Assembly: GCF_003837865.1 (NCBI RefSeq)
Contig: NZ_RQIS01000008.1
Location: forward strand, 1 to 64,000
Length of the DNA: 64,000 bases
Reading direction: 5' to 3'
DNA from: Paraburkholderia dinghuensis
GTDB taxonomy: Bacteria; Pseudomonadota; Gammaproteobacteria; Burkholderiales; Burkholderiaceae
Shown: in pieces, positions 20,167 through 29,552 of the stretch
How positions within the stretch are numbered: the stretch's first letter is position 1
Layout: every line of letters begins with the position of its first letter
Made by a program: the position numbers and the translations under genes
Notes under the pieces: generated by a model
Seen by the model: only the letters and a program-made list of their open reading frames with translations
Database searches by the model: none
Told to the model about the DNA's origin: nothing

Positions 20167-21657
20167 ATGCCTTTCACTCCCATGTTCAAGCTGTTCGCCA
20201 GCCTGGCGTACACGATCGCCCTGCTCGGAGCGGGATCGGCTGGTGCAGCGCAGCACCCGGCCCCGGCATCTGCGGCAAAGCCTGCACCGGTGCGCCGGCT
20301 CAGCGTACCCACCGCGCCCTGGCAAGGTGACTTCAACGCGATGCTCGAGCGGCGCCAGCTTCGCGTGCTGGTGCCCTACAGCCGCACGCTTTATTTCATT
20401 GACAAGGGGCACGAGCGCGGCCTGACCGCGGAACTCACGCGTGATTTCGAACGCTATATCAACAAGACCTACGCGAAGCGCCTTGGCAAGCGTCCGTTCA
20501 CGGTGCTCCTGATTCCGACGACTCGCGACCGGCTGTTGCCTAACCTGAACGCCGGTCTGGGCGACATCGCCGCGGGCAATCTCACGGTTACCGACGAGCG
20601 GTTGAAACTGGTCGACTTCTTTACGCCGCCCGACCGCAAACCGGTGCGCGAACTGGTCGTGACGGGACCGCAGTCGCCCGCGCTCTCAACACTGGACGAC
20701 ATGGCCGGCAAGACAGTGCATGTGCGACGCTCGTCGAGCTACTATGAGAGCCTCGCTGCGCTCGACAGCCAACTGCGCGGGCGCGGCAAGCCTCCCTTAA
20801 AGATCGTGCTTTTGCCTGACGCGCTTGAAGATGAAGACGCGCTCGAAATGCTCAACGCGGGTCTGCTGCAGATTCTGGTGGTTGACGACTGGAAGGTCAA
20901 CCTGTGGGCTCAGGTATTGCCGAACATAACGGTGCACGACAATCTCAGCGTGCGAACCGAGGGCTATACAGGCTGGGCAATGCGCAAGAATAGTCCGCAA
21001 CTGCGGGACGCGATTGCGGAGTTCTTTCTCAAGCATGTAAAGAAGCAGGGCATCGAAGAGTATCGCCTCGAGATGTACATGCGGCATTTCAGGCAGATTC
21101 GCAACAACGATGAGGTTGAAGAGCTACGGCGCTTCGAGCAGACGGTCGCGATCTTCCAGACGTATGGCCGGGAATATGGCTTTGATCCCTTGATGCTCGC
21201 CGCGCAAGGCTTTCAGGAATCGCAGCTTAAGCAGAGCGCCCGAAGCCGCGCCGGGGCAGTCGGCATCATGCAGATCACGCCAGCTACTGGCAGGCAGATG
21301 AATGTGGGCAACATCCACGTGACGGAGTCCAACATCCACGCTGGGGCCAAATACATGGATCAGCTGATGACCCGCTATTTTCCGGACGCGCACTTCAGTG
21401 GGGATGACCGGTCGCTTTTCGCCTTCGCGAGTTACAACGCGGGTCCGTCAAAAATCGCCAGAATGCGCGACGAGGCGTTGCAACTCCGGCTCGATCCGGA
21501 CAAGTGGTTCAACAATGTGGAGATCGTCGTCGCCGAGAAGATCGGCATGGAGACCCCCACCTACGTGCGCAACATCTATAAAAACTACGTATCGTATCGA
21601 CTGATTACAGAGGCCCAGGCCGCACGCGCAAAGGCAGTCGGGACTGTACGCAGGTGA
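20167..21657 (+). CDS. MltF-like membrane-bound lytic murein transglycosylase
   Basis: A 496-aa exported enzyme. Residues 1-28 form a signal peptide (LFASLAYTIALLGAGSAGA). Residues 55-310 resemble a periplasmic amino-acid-binding (SBP3) domain (RRQLRVLVPYSRTLYFID ... GDIAAGNLTVTDERL). Residues 325-470 form a family 1 SLT domain with the catalytic Glu in AAQGFQESQLKQ, then GAVGIMQITPATG and FASYNAGP. The SBP3 plus SLT order is that of MltF, which cleaves peptidoglycan with formation of anhydro-muropeptides. No lipobox cysteine is seen, so membrane attachment may differ from the enteric enzyme. A strong AGGAGG site precedes the start. Monocistronic. Confidence 0.9.
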   Translation: MPFTPMFKLFASLAYTIALLGAGSAGAAQHPAPASAAKPAPVRRLSVPTAPWQGDFNAMLERRQLRVLVPYSRTLYFIDKGHERGLTAELTRDFERYINKTYAKRLGKRPFTVLLIPTTRDRLLPNLNAGLGDIAAGNLTVTDERLKLVDFFTPPDRKPVRELVVTGPQSPALSTLDDMAGKTVHVRRSSSYYESLAALDSQLRGRGKPPLKIVLLPDALEDEDALEMLNAGLLQILVVDDWKVNLWAQVLPNITVHDNLSVRTEGYTGWAMRKNSPQLRDAIAEFFLKHVKKQGIEEYRLEMYMRHFRQIRNNDEVEELRRFEQTVAIFQTYGREYGFDPLMLAAQGFQESQLKQSARSRAGAVGIMQITPATGRQMNVGNIHVTESNIHAGAKYMDQLMTRYFPDAHFSGDDRSLFAFASYNAGPSKIARMRDEALQLRLDPDKWFNNVEIVVAEKIGMETPTYVRNIYKNYVSYRLITEAQAARAKAVGTVRR

Positions 21658-22125
21658 CGTGTATTGGAATTTTCCAAGGGATGCCGCCGCACTGGTCTGC
21701 GAATAACCAGCCACACCGTAGCCACGCCGAGCCGTTGGTCAGAAGTGCGTCCCACGCACGAGTTTCAGGCGAAGCGTTCGGTCGCGACACGAATGGCTCC
21801 CTGGCGATGCGGAACCGCCGCCTGATCGTCCGGATAATGGTGACGACGAATGACCCTTCATGGCTGCGGATTCAACCCGTCGATGCAACAGCAACTCATC
21901 AACTCCGCATCCACAGCCGGTCCGGTTACCAACAGAGCCCCCAGACTCGACTTGAGTCTCATCGGGATAAGGCACATGAGGGATTCGTTTCACGCCGATT
22001 CTCCACATGAGCCGCAGTGCGCCGGTATCGGGGGAGAAGAAGCGTTCCGTGGCAGGTCAACTCCCGCGATTGCTCGCTAAGCTGGAACTCGCAAGCCCGA
22101 ATTTCTGCTGAATACGGGTAGCACG
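21658..22125. other. Gene-free spacer downstream of the MltF gene
   Basis: About 470 bp without a supportable gene; short frames on both strands lack ribosome sites and similarity. No terminal repeats or direct repeats of an insertion element were noticed. Confidence 0.4.
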
Positions 22126-22192
22126 GAAAAAGCGTTCTGCGCCCGGTCCAGTAAGGCTTTGAGAGAATTCTTACTCCCTCCGCGGAACGCTT
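22126..22192 (-). terminator. Putative glmUS terminator with nested stem
   Basis: Read on the minus strand, AAGCGTTCCGCG pairs with CGCAGAACGCTT (one mismatch) around an inner GTAAG/CTTAC stem. It is followed by a T-run (A-run at 22126-22130 on the plus strand). It lies about 65 bp beyond the glmS stop codon. Confidence 0.6.
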
Positions 22193-22257
22193 CTACGAGA
22201 GGTCGCGGAACGTTTTCAACTGGTGCGAACAAAGAGACATCGCCACGCACCCCACCC

Positions 22258-24075
22258 TCACTCCACCGTCACCGACTTCGCAAGATTACGGGGCTTATCC
22301 ACATCCGTACCACGCGCACAAGCTGTGTGATACGCGAGCAATTGCAGCGGCACGACGTGCAGGATCGGCGAAAGCAGCCCGTAGTGCTCAGGCATCCGAA
22401 TGACGTGAATGCCGTCTTCACTCGTGATGTGCGTATCGGCATCCGCGAAAACATACAGTTCCCCGCCGCGCGCGCGCACTTCCTGCATGTTCGACTTCAG
22501 CTTCTCGAGCAGCGCGTCGTTCGGCGCAACCGTCACGACAGGCATCGCCTCAGTCACGAGCGCGAGCGGACCGTGCTTGAGCTCACCGGCCGGATAGGCC
22601 TCGGCGTGGATGTACGAGATTTCCTTGAGCTTGAGCGCGCCTTCCAGCGCGATCGGGTAGTGCAGCCCGCGGCCGAGGAAGAGCGCATTTTCCTTGCGCG
22701 CGAACTCGTCCGCCCACGCGATGATCTGCGGCTCCAGCGCGAGCACGCCGTTGAGCGCGGCGGGCAAGTGGCGTAGCAGTTTCAGGTATTGCGCCTCCTG
22801 TTCCGCACTCACATGACCGCGCAGCTTCCCGAGCGTGACGGCGAGAATGAAGAGGCCGACGAGTTGCGTCGTGAACGCCTTCGTCGATGCCACGCCGATC
22901 TCGCGGCCCGCGTGCGTGAGGAAGTTGAGTTCGGTGAGCCGGACCATGTGGCTCGTTGCAACGTTGCAGACCGCCAGCGTGTGCTCCATGCCAAGCGACT
23001 GCGCGTGCTTGAGGGCCGCGAGCGTATCGGCAGTTTCGCCCGACTGCGAGATCGTGACGACGAGCGCGCGAGGATTCGGCACCGACTCGCGATAACGGTA
23101 TTCGCTGGCAATCTCGACTTCGGTGCGGATCTTCGCCACCGATTCGAGCCAGTACTTCGCCGTGACACCCGCGTAGTAGCTCGTGCCGCACGCGAGGATC
23201 AGGATGCTGTCGATGCCCTTGAACACTTCGCGCGCATTCGCACCGAACAGTTCGGGCTCGAACGTGTCGGTGGCGGGGATCGTGTTGCCGATCGCGCCCG
23301 GCTGCTCGAAGATTTCCTTTTGCATGTAGTGACGATACGGACCGAGTTCGACCGTACCGCCGTACGCCAGGACTTCACGCGCTTCACGCTGGACTTCGCT
23401 GCCGCCGCGCTCGGCGATGCGCACGCCTTCGAGCGTCAGTTCGCAGACGTCGCCCTCTTCCAGATAGACCACGTGGCTCGCACTACCCGCGATGGCAAGC
23501 GCATCCGATGCGAGAAAATTCTCGCCGCTGCCAAGGCCGACCACGAGCGGCGAGCCCGCACGCGCGCCCACGACGGTGTGCGGCTGATCCTTGTGCACGA
23601 CACCGATCGCATAAGCGCCCGCGAGCTGCTGCACGGCCTCGCGCACGGCCGAGAACAGATCGCCCTTATAGAGGCTGTGAATCAGGTGCGCGATGACTTC
23701 CGTGTCGGTCTGCGAAACGAACTCGTAGCCCTTCGCGCGCAGAGCCTCGCGCAACGCCTCGTAGTTTTCGATGATGCCGTTGTGGACGATCGCGAGCGCA
23801 TTGCGCGAGAAGATCGGATGCGCGTTGTTCACCGTCGGTGCGCCATGCGTGGCCCAGCGCGTGTGCGCGATGCCGGTGACGCCTTCGAAGTGCGACTCGC
23901 GCGCCTGCTCGTCGAGTTCAGCCACGCGGGACACGCTGCGCACGCGCGCGGGGCCTTCGCTTGTGACGACGGCGACGCCGCACGAATCGTAGCCGCGATA
24001 TTCGAGGCGCCGCAGTCCTTCGATCAGGACGGGCACGATGTTACGTTGAGCTACTGCGCCGACGATGCCGCACAT
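22258..24075 (-). CDS. glmS: Glutamine-fructose-6-phosphate aminotransferase (isomerizing)
   Basis: A 605-aa enzyme making glucosamine-6-phosphate from fructose-6-phosphate and glutamine, the entry step to UDP-GlcNAc for peptidoglycan and LPS. The N-terminal Cys2 ([10 protein letters not shown]) is the glutaminase nucleophile. The glutaminase domain continues with [14 protein letters not shown] and HTRWATHG. Two SIS sugar-isomerase domains follow ([11 protein letters not shown] near residue 295; [19 protein letters not shown] near residue 475). The C-terminus KSVTVE is the conserved family end. It lies 60 bp downstream of glmU in the same operon; no glmS-ribozyme fold is apparent in the spacer. 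Confidence 0.97.
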   Translation of the reverse strand: MCGIVGAVAQRNIVPVLIEGLRRLEYRGYDSCGVAVVTSEGPARVRSVSRVAELDEQARESHFEGVTGIAHTRWATHGAPTVNNAHPIFSRNALAIVHNGIIENYEALREALRAKGYEFVSQTDTEVIAHLIHSLYKGDLFSAVREAVQQLAGAYAIGVVHKDQPHTVVGARAGSPLVVGLGSGENFLASDALAIAGSASHVVYLEEGDVCELTLEGVRIAERGGSEVQREAREVLAYGGTVELGPYRHYMQKEIFEQPGAIGNTIPATDTFEPELFGANAREVFKGIDSILILACGTSYYAGVTAKYWLESVAKIRTEVEIASEYRYRESVPNPRALVVTISQSGETADTLAALKHAQSLGMEHTLAVCNVATSHMVRLTELNFLTHAGREIGVASTKAFTTQLVGLFILAVTLGKLRGHVSAEQEAQYLKLLRHLPAALNGVLALEPQIIAWADEFARKENALFLGRGLHYPIALEGALKLKEISYIHAEAYPAGELKHGPLALVTEAMPVVTVAPNDALLEKLKSNMQEVRARGGELYVFADADTHITSEDGIHVIRMPEHYGLLSPILHVVPLQLLAYHTACARGTDVDKPRNLAKSVTVE

Positions 24076-24107
24076 GAGTTTCTATCCTCTTCAGCAGGAA
24101 AATGAAT

Positions 24108-24125
24108 GGCCGCACGGGGGCGGCC
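24108..24125 (-). other. Hairpin in the glmU-glmS spacer
   Basis: A GGCCGC/GCGGCC stem of 6 bp with a 6-nt loop sits 10-30 bp after the glmU stop and before the glmS ribosome site (GAGGATAG). It has no T-run, so it is more likely an mRNA processing or stability element than a terminator. Confidence 0.35.
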
Positions 24126-24135
24126 GTTTGCTGCG

Positions 24136-25497
24136 TTATTTCTTCTTCTTGACCGGCCGCGCGTAGCCGGCCTTCGAGACCTGCGATTTTTCGTTGAGCA
24201 CGAGCATGTCGTCGGCGACGTCCTTCCACACGGTCGTACCCGCCGCGATCGTCACGCCGCGGCCCACGCGCACCGGCGCGACCAGTTGCGTATCCGAGCC
24301 GACGAACACGTTGTCCTCGATCACCGTACGGTGCTTGTTCGCGCCGTCGTAGTTACACGTGATGGTGCCCGCGCCGATGTTCACACCCGCGCCAATATCG
24401 GCGTCGCCGACGTAGCTCAGGTGATTCGCCTTCGACCCGTGACCGATGTTCGCGTTCTTGACCTCGACGAAGTTGCCGACGTGCACTTCGTCCGCGAGCT
24501 TCGCGCCCGGGCGCAGACGCGCATACGGTCCAAGCACGGCCTGCGCGCCGACGCTCGCGTCTTCGATGTGCGTGTAGGCGTCGATGCGCGTGCCCGCGCC
24601 GATCGCCGCATTCCGGATCACGCAGTTCGGACCGATGGTGACGTTGTCCGCGAGCGTCACGTCGCCCTCGAACACGCAGTTCACGTCGATGAACACATCG
24701 CGTCCGCACGTGAGCGTGCCACGGACGTCGATGCGCGCCGGGTCCGCGAGCGTCACGCCTGCGACGAGGAGCGAGTCGGCAACGTTGCGCTGATAGACGC
24801 GCTCGAGTTCGGCGAGTTGCTGCTTGCTGTTGACGCCGAGCGTTTCCGCTTCGTCGTCGGGCTGCGCCGTCACGATGGGATGGCCCGCGGCTTTCGCCTG
24901 CTCGACGACATCGGTGAGATAGAACTCGCCCTGCGCGTTGTCGTTCTTCAGCGCGGCGAGCCAGCCCGCCAGCGGCGCGGTGGGTGTCACGACGATGCCG
25001 GTATTGATCTCGGCGATCTCGCGCTCGGCAGCGCTTGCGTCTTTCTGCTCGACGATACGCACGACCTTGCCCGCCGCGTCGCGCACGATGCGGCCGTAGC
25101 CGGTGGGATCGTCGAGCGTGACGGTCAGGATGCCGTAGCCATTGCGCCCGGCAGCGTCGGTGAGGCGCCGAAGCGTCGACGCGCGCGTGAGCGGCACGTC
25201 GCCGTAGAGCACGAGCGTCGGCACGTTCGGATCGATAAGCGGCAGCGCCTGCGCGAGCGCGTGGCCGGTGCCGAGCTGCTGCTCCTGCACCGCGAACTGC
25301 ACGTCGGGTGCGGCAACCGCTGCGCGCACGGCGTCCGCGCCATGGCCGATCACCACGACGAGCCGCGTGGGATCGAGCGTGCGGGCGGTATCGAGAACGT
25401 GCGAGAGAAGCGGCCGACCGGCCAGCGGATGGAGCACTTTCGGCAGCGCGGAATGCATGCGCTTGCCCATGCCCGCGGCAAGAATCACGATGTTCAT
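24136..25497 (-). CDS. glmU: Bifunctional GlmU: GlcN-1-P acetyltransferase / UDP-GlcNAc pyrophosphorylase
   Basis: A 453-aa cytoplasmic enzyme performing the last two steps of UDP-GlcNAc synthesis. The N-terminal uridylyltransferase domain has the G-x-G-x-x-x-R-like motif [12 protein letters not shown] (residues 5-16) and the metal-binding YGDVPL near residue 104. The C-terminal left-handed beta-helix acetyltransferase shows hexapeptide repeats ([20 protein letters not shown], then [20 protein letters not shown]). It is first in the glmU-glmS operon, with a putative extended -10 promoter just upstream. Confidence 0.97.
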   Translation of the reverse strand: MNIVILAAGMGKRMHSALPKVLHPLAGRPLLSHVLDTARTLDPTRLVVVIGHGADAVRAAVAAPDVQFAVQEQQLGTGHALAQALPLIDPNVPTLVLYGDVPLTRASTLRRLTDAAGRNGYGILTVTLDDPTGYGRIVRDAAGKVVRIVEQKDASAAEREIAEINTGIVVTPTAPLAGWLAALKNDNAQGEFYLTDVVEQAKAAGHPIVTAQPDDEAETLGVNSKQQLAELERVYQRNVADSLLVAGVTLADPARIDVRGTLTCGRDVFIDVNCVFEGDVTLADNVTIGPNCVIRNAAIGAGTRIDAYTHIEDASVGAQAVLGPYARLRPGAKLADEVHVGNFVEVKNANIGHGSKANHLSYVGDADIGAGVNIGAGTITCNYDGANKHRTVIEDNVFVGSDTQLVAPVRVGRGVTIAAGTTVWKDVADDMLVLNEKSQVSKAGYARPVKKKK

Positions 25498-25530
25498 TGC
25501 ATCGGTGAACTGGGGAATTTGAAGGTGCCG

Positions 25531-25539
25531 ATTTTAGCA
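25531..25539 (-). promoter_or_regulatory. Putative extended -10 promoter of glmU-glmS
   Basis: On the minus strand the sequence TGCTAAAAT fits an extended -10 element (TGnTATAAT). A possible TTGAGG lies 14 bp upstream, which is short for a -35. It is about 35 bp before the glmU start codon. Confidence 0.45.
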
Positions 25540-25611
25540 TGCAGACCCACCCTCAACCGGCTTCCCCACGCCCTTTAAGCCCTGTCCTACAAGGTTCCGG
25601 GCCATCTTGCC

Positions 25612-25638
25612 AGCCGGCGCCGGAATTCCGGCACCGGC
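25612..25638 (-). other. Strong GC hairpin 3' of ttcA
   Basis: GCCGGCGCCGG-AATT-CCGGCACCGGC is a long, nearly perfect palindrome 15-40 bp after the ttcA stop. It has no T-tract on either strand, so it may stabilise the transcript end or serve as a rho-associated terminator. Confidence 0.4.
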
Positions 25639-25650
25639 CTTCAGCGCCCC

Positions 25651-26634
25651 TCAAAGATCATCAAATTTCGCGAACGAAATCGGCGTGCCTTCGGCGGACG
25701 GCGACAGCGTATCGGTCGAGCACGGATCCTCGTCGAAGGCGATGTCGCCCTGCGGGTCCGGCTCGCCCGTTGCGCGCAGGCCCTTGAAGCCGAACAGCGA
25801 CGCATCCATCAGGTGCGACGGCACGACATTGCCGAGCGCGTTGAACATGTTCTCCACGCGGCCCGGGAAGCGCTTGTCCCACTCGCGGATCATCGCCTTC
25901 ATCTCGGCGCGCTTGAGGTTCGGCTGGCTGCCGCAGAGGTTGCACGGAATGATCGGGAATTCGCGCAGTTCAGCGTACTTCTCCAGATCCGTCTCCTTCA
26001 CATACGCAAGGGGTCGGATGACGACATTCTTGCCGTCGTCGGACTGGAGCTTCGGCGGCATGCCTTTCAACTTGCCGCCGTAGAACAGGTTCAGGAGCAG
26101 TGTCTGGAGGATGTCGTCGCGATGGTGGCCGAGCGCGATCTTCGTCGCGCCGAGTTCGCCGGCCACGCGGTAAAGGATGCCGCGGCGCAGACGCGAGCAC
26201 AGCGAGCACGTGGTCTTGCCCTCGGGCACAACGCGCTTGACGATGCTGTACGTGTCCTGATTCTCGATATGGAACGGCACGCCGATTTTCGTCAGGTACT
26301 CGGGCAGCACGTGCTCGGGAAAGCCCGGCTGCTTCTGATCGAGGTTCACCGCGACGATATCGAAGTGGATCGGCGCGCGCTCGCGCAGGCGCAAGAGAAC
26401 GTCGAGCAGCGCGTAGCTGTCCTTGCCGCCGGACAGGCAGACCATCACCTTGTCGCCGTCCTCGATCATGTTGTAGTCGCCGATCGCCTGACCGACCTGG
26501 CGCGCAAGCCGCTTGAACAGCTTGTTGTTCTCGTACGCTTCCTTCTGCTCGCGGCGCGTGAGCGCGCGGCGCCCGGACGACCCGGCTTCGTCGGTCACGT
26601 CCTGCTCGACGGGGAGGTTTTCGGGGGCGTTCAT
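25651..26634 (-). CDS. ttcA: tRNA 2-thiocytidine(32) synthetase TtcA
   Basis: A 327-aa tRNA-thiolating enzyme that makes s2C at position 32. The PP-loop ATP site SGGKDS is at residues 68-73. The two CxxC pairs that hold the 4Fe-4S cluster are C143/C146 ([12 protein letters not shown]) and C231/C234 (IPCNLCGSQ). [20 protein letters not shown] near residues 169-188 is a family signature. The last 25 residues are acidic and probably flexible. It starts 3 bp after the folB stop, so the two are co-transcribed. Confidence 0.96.
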   Translation of the reverse strand: MNAPENLPVEQDVTDEAGSSGRRALTRREQKEAYENNKLFKRLARQVGQAIGDYNMIEDGDKVMVCLSGGKDSYALLDVLLRLRERAPIHFDIVAVNLDQKQPGFPEHVLPEYLTKIGVPFHIENQDTYSIVKRVVPEGKTTCSLCSRLRRGILYRVAGELGATKIALGHHRDDILQTLLLNLFYGGKLKGMPPKLQSDDGKNVVIRPLAYVKETDLEKYAELREFPIIPCNLCGSQPNLKRAEMKAMIREWDKRFPGRVENMFNALGNVVPSHLMDASLFGFKGLRATGEPDPQGDIAFDEDPCSTDTLSPSAEGTPISFAKFDDL

Positions 26635-26637
26635 GAA

Positions 26638-27033
26638 TCAGTCCTCTTTGATGCGAAAGACTTCGACGCCCACCGCGTCGCAGTCCGGATAAACGTCGGG
26701 CTTCTCGGTCGAGAGACGCACCGCGCGCACGAGCGGGTGCGCGAGCAGGGCCGTCGCGAGGTCGTCGCAGAGCGTTTCCTGCAGATGGATATGGCCCTGG
26801 CTGACGCGCGCCGCCACGGTCGCGCGCATGAAGTCGTAATCGACCACTTCGCGCAGTTTGTCCTCGTGCGGCGTCGTCTTGTCGAGCGGCACGTAAAGGT
26901 CGACGTTGATCACAACGCGCTGTTCGCCGCGTTTTTCGAAGTCATGCACGCCGATGTTGATGTTGACTTCGTAGTTGCGCAAAAAAAGCCGGCGGCAATC
27001 GGCGAGCCGGGGGTGCAGCAAGACGGCGGACAT
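26638..27033 (-). CDS. folB: Dihydroneopterin aldolase family protein
   Basis: A 131-aa protein of the FolB fold, which converts dihydroneopterin to 6-hydroxymethyl-dihydropterin and glycolaldehyde in folate synthesis. Visible motifs are LFLRNYEVNINIGVHDFEKR (residues 15-34), VVDYDFMRATV and LSTEKPDVYPDCDAVGVEVF at the C-terminus. The ATG at 27031-27033 is preferred; a longer frame adds an unrelated basic leader. It is followed at 3 bp by ttcA. The adjacent FolM-like reductase on the same strand supports a pterin role. Confidence 0.9.
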   Translation of the reverse strand: MSAVLLHPRLADCRRLFLRNYEVNINIGVHDFEKRGEQRVVINVDLYVPLDKTTPHEDKLREVVDYDFMRATVAARVSQGHIHLQETLCDDLATALLAHPLVRAVRLSTEKPDVYPDCDAVGVEVFRIKED

Positions 27034-27202
27034 AGTGGTTCCAGTCGATATAAAAGGTGCCTTCGCGGCACGCACGCGGGACGCCTTGCGTCCGCGGGTC
27101 ATACGGTATTCCATGGCTCGCGCGCGCCGCGGCGCTCATTCTGGCGCTCATACGCACACGCGCGCACCCAGGCGTTCTGACGCGCTATTCCGGCGTCGCC
27201 GT

Positions 27203-28072
27203 TCAGCCGCCCGTCAAAAACATCACATCGCGCGGCAGCGGCACAAGGTGCTGGCCACCGTCGACGACAAGCGTCGTCCCGGTCACGCCCGACGCCCCCG
27301 CCAGATACAGCGCAGCCTCCACGAGATCGGCGGGCCGCGACGCGCGGCCAAGCGGCGTCATCTTGTGCGCAGCCGCGAAGCCTTCCGGCGTCTGGTCGCC
27401 CGATTGCATCGTGAGACCCGGCGCGAGTCCGACCACACGCACCTTCGGCGCGAGCGCCTGGGCGAGCGAGACGGTCGCGTTCGCGAGCGCGGCCTTCGTC
27501 AGCGTGTACGAGACGTAGTCCGGATTCATGTTGTACAGCTTCTGGTCCAGCACGTTGATGACGCAGGTGCGCAACGACTCGTCGGTCACGGCGGCTTCGG
27601 GCGTCGCTTCGTACAGCGTGCGCGCCAGCACGATCGGCGCGCCCACGTTGATCGCCGTGAGGCGCAGCAGCGTCTCGTAGCTGAAGTCGCGCGCCGTGTC
27701 TTCCTCGAAACGCGACGCGTTGTTCAGCACGCACGCGGGCCGACCGAGCGCCGCCGTGCATGCGCTCATGAGCCGCGCGACGTCGGCTTCGCTCGCGAGG
27801 TCGGCGTGCAACGCCACCGCGCGCCGGCCGAGCGCTTCGATTCCCGTGACGACTTCGTCGGCCTCTTCACGCGAATCGCCGTAATGCACGGCCACGTCCC
27901 AGCCCCGCGCCGCAAAACCGAGCGACAACTCGCGCCCGATCCGGCGCGCACCACCCGTGACCAGCACCACGCGCACCGAAGCCGCGGACACCGAATCGGG
28001 GCCGGATGCATCCGAGGCGCCAGCGGAACCGGTGAAACCGGGAACTGGGCGGGTGCCGGGATTTGCGCTCAT
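27203..28072 (-). CDS. folM: Pteridine-reductase-type SDR (FolM-like)
   Basis: A 289-aa short-chain dehydrogenase. The NADPH-binding motif is TGGARRIG (residues 39-46), with the Arg typical of pteridine reductases in place of the usual Gly-rich pattern. Asp176, Tyr189 and Lys193 reproduce the 13- and 4-residue spacing of the pteridine-reductase catalytic triad. The family reduces dihydrofolate or dihydromonapterin, and folB lies next downstream. The first 30 residues are low-complexity; the true start may be a later GTG or similar codon. As annotated, its start codon is only 13 bp from the divergent methyltransferase start. Confidence 0.82.
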   Translation of the reverse strand: MSANPGTRPVPGFTGSAGASDASGPDSVSAASVRVVLVTGGARRIGRELSLGFAARGWDVAVHYGDSREEADEVVTGIEALGRRAVALHADLASEADVARLMSACTAALGRPACVLNNASRFEEDTARDFSYETLLRLTAINVGAPIVLARTLYEATPEAAVTDESLRTCVINVLDQKLYNMNPDYVSYTLTKAALANATVSLAQALAPKVRVVGLAPGLTMQSGDQTPEGFAAAHKMTPLGRASRPADLVEAALYLAGASGVTGTTLVVDGGQHLVPLPRDVMFLTGG

Positions 28073-28085
28073 TTACAATGCCGGG

Positions 28086-29288
28086 ATGAATCCGAAAGCT
28101 CACGAACCCGATAGTTTACCTGTTCCCGAGCCGATCGCGCTCGCGCAGTCTGACGCGCTCGCGGCGATGATCCGCGCCGAGATCGTAGCGGCAGGCGGCT
28201 GGCTGCCGTTCGAGCGTTATATGGAACGCGCGCTCTACGCGCCCGGACTCGGCTACTACACCGGCGGTGCGCGCAAGTTCGGCCTTCTCGCCGACGACGG
28301 TAGCGACTTCGTCACCGCGCCCGAAATGTCGCCGCTCTTCGCTTCGACGCTCGCCCGCGCCATCGCCGAAGCGCTCGCGGCCAGCGGCACGCGCGCACTG
28401 ATGGAGTTCGGCGCGGGCACGGGCAAACTCGCTGCAGGCATCCTTCTTGCGCTCGACGCGCTCGGCGTGGAGATCGATTCGTACTGGATCGTCGATTTGT
28501 CGGGTGAATTGCGTGTGCGCCAGCGCGTGACGATCGAAGCGCTCGCGCCGCATCTCGCGAGCCGCGTGACGTGGCTCGACGCGCTGCCCACGCAGTTCGA
28601 GGGCGTGGTGATCGGCAACGAAGTGCTCGACGCGATGCCTGTGAGTCTCTTCGCGCGCAAGGACGCGGTGTGGCACGAGCGCGGCGTCGCTGTGAACGCG
28701 GACGGCGCATTCGTCTTCTCGGACCGTCCGGCGATGAGCGGTCGCGATGCGCACTGGCCCGACGGCGTGCTCGCAGGCATAGAAGGCAGCGAGGACTACG
28801 TGGCCGAAACGCACGACGCGGCGCTCGCGTTCACGCGCACCGTCTGCGCGATGCTCGTGCGCGGCGCGGCGTTTTTCATCGACTACGGTTTTCCGCGTCG
28901 CGAGTTCTATCACCCGCAGCGCGTGCAGGGCACGCTGATGTGCCACTACCGCCATCGCGCGCACGATGACCCGTTCCTCTACCCCGGCCTGCAGGACATC
29001 ACAGCGCACGTCGAATTCACGGGCGTGGCGCAGGCAGGCGTCGAGGCGGGAGCGGACCTGCTCGGCTACACCTCGCAGGCGCGCTTCCTGATGAACGCGG
29101 GTATCACCGACGTGCTTTCGGAACTCGATCCACGCGACGCCGCGCGCTTTCTGCCTGCCGCGAATGCGGTGCAGAAGCTCGTATCGGAATCGGAGATGGG
29201 CGAACTCTTCAAGGTGATCGCGTTTTCGCGCGGCATCGAAGGAACGCTGACCGCGTTCGCGCGCGGCGACCGCAGCCACACACTCTGA
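28086..29288 (+). CDS. MidA/NDUFAF7-like SAM-dependent methyltransferase
   Basis: A 400-aa protein of the DUF185/MidA family. Family landmarks are the N-terminal PFERYMERALYAPGLGYYTG (about residues 41-60), the SAM-binding MEFGAGTGKLAAGIL near residue 108, VVIGNEVLDAMPV near residue 175 and FFIDYGFPRREFYHP near residue 265. The mitochondrial homologue methylates an arginine of complex I; the bacterial target is unproven. An NDUFA9-like gene lies about 2.2 kb away in the same block. The ATG at 28086 is the natural start; the earlier in-frame ATG would overlap the divergent SDR gene. Confidence 0.9.
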   Translation: MNPKAHEPDSLPVPEPIALAQSDALAAMIRAEIVAAGGWLPFERYMERALYAPGLGYYTGGARKFGLLADDGSDFVTAPEMSPLFASTLARAIAEALAASGTRALMEFGAGTGKLAAGILLALDALGVEIDSYWIVDLSGELRVRQRVTIEALAPHLASRVTWLDALPTQFEGVVIGNEVLDAMPVSLFARKDAVWHERGVAVNADGAFVFSDRPAMSGRDAHWPDGVLAGIEGSEDYVAETHDAALAFTRTVCAMLVRGAAFFIDYGFPRREFYHPQRVQGTLMCHYRHRAHDDPFLYPGLQDITAHVEFTGVAQAGVEAGADLLGYTSQARFLMNAGITDVLSELDPRDAARFLPAANAVQKLVSESEMGELFKVIAFSRGIEGTLTAFARGDRSHTL

Positions 29289-29293
29289 ACGCC

Positions 29294-29488
29294 ATGATCC
29301 GCTGGTTCCTCACCACGTTCATCGCCGTCGCGATCCTCTCGGGCGCGCAGCCGTGGCTGCGCAAGCTCGGCATCGGCAGGCTGCCCGGCGATGTCACGTT
29401 GCGCCTCTTCGGCCGCGAATATCCGCTGCCGTTCATGTCGACGCTCGTGCTTTCGATGGTGCTTTCGCTGATCGTGCGTTCGCTTTGA
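29294..29488 (+). CDS. DUF2905 small membrane protein
   Basis: A 64-aa protein with two hydrophobic segments (residues 3-19 and 47-62) joined by LRKLGIGRLPGDVTLRLFGR, the DUF2905 signature. It starts 6 bp after the methyltransferase stop and is likely translated from the same mRNA. It is predicted to sit in the inner membrane; function unknown. Confidence 0.88.
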   Translation: MIRWFLTTFIAVAILSGAQPWLRKLGIGRLPGDVTLRLFGREYPLPFMSTLVLSMVLSLIVRSL

Positions 29489-29552
29489 GCGAAGTGCACG
29501 GCGCCGGATGAGACCGCGTGGCGGCCTGTTCCGGCGCACGCGAATTGAGCGC

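Noticed and set aside
24076..24135. glmS ribozyme in the glmS leader
   Set aside because: Only 60 bp and one 6-bp stem; the ribozyme needs a much longer conserved fold and is typical of Firmicutes.
24106..25578. Plus-strand open frame of 490 codons opposite glmU
   Set aside because: High-GC antisense artefact with Arg/Val/Asp-rich translation; glmU hexapeptide repeats on the other strand are unmistakable.
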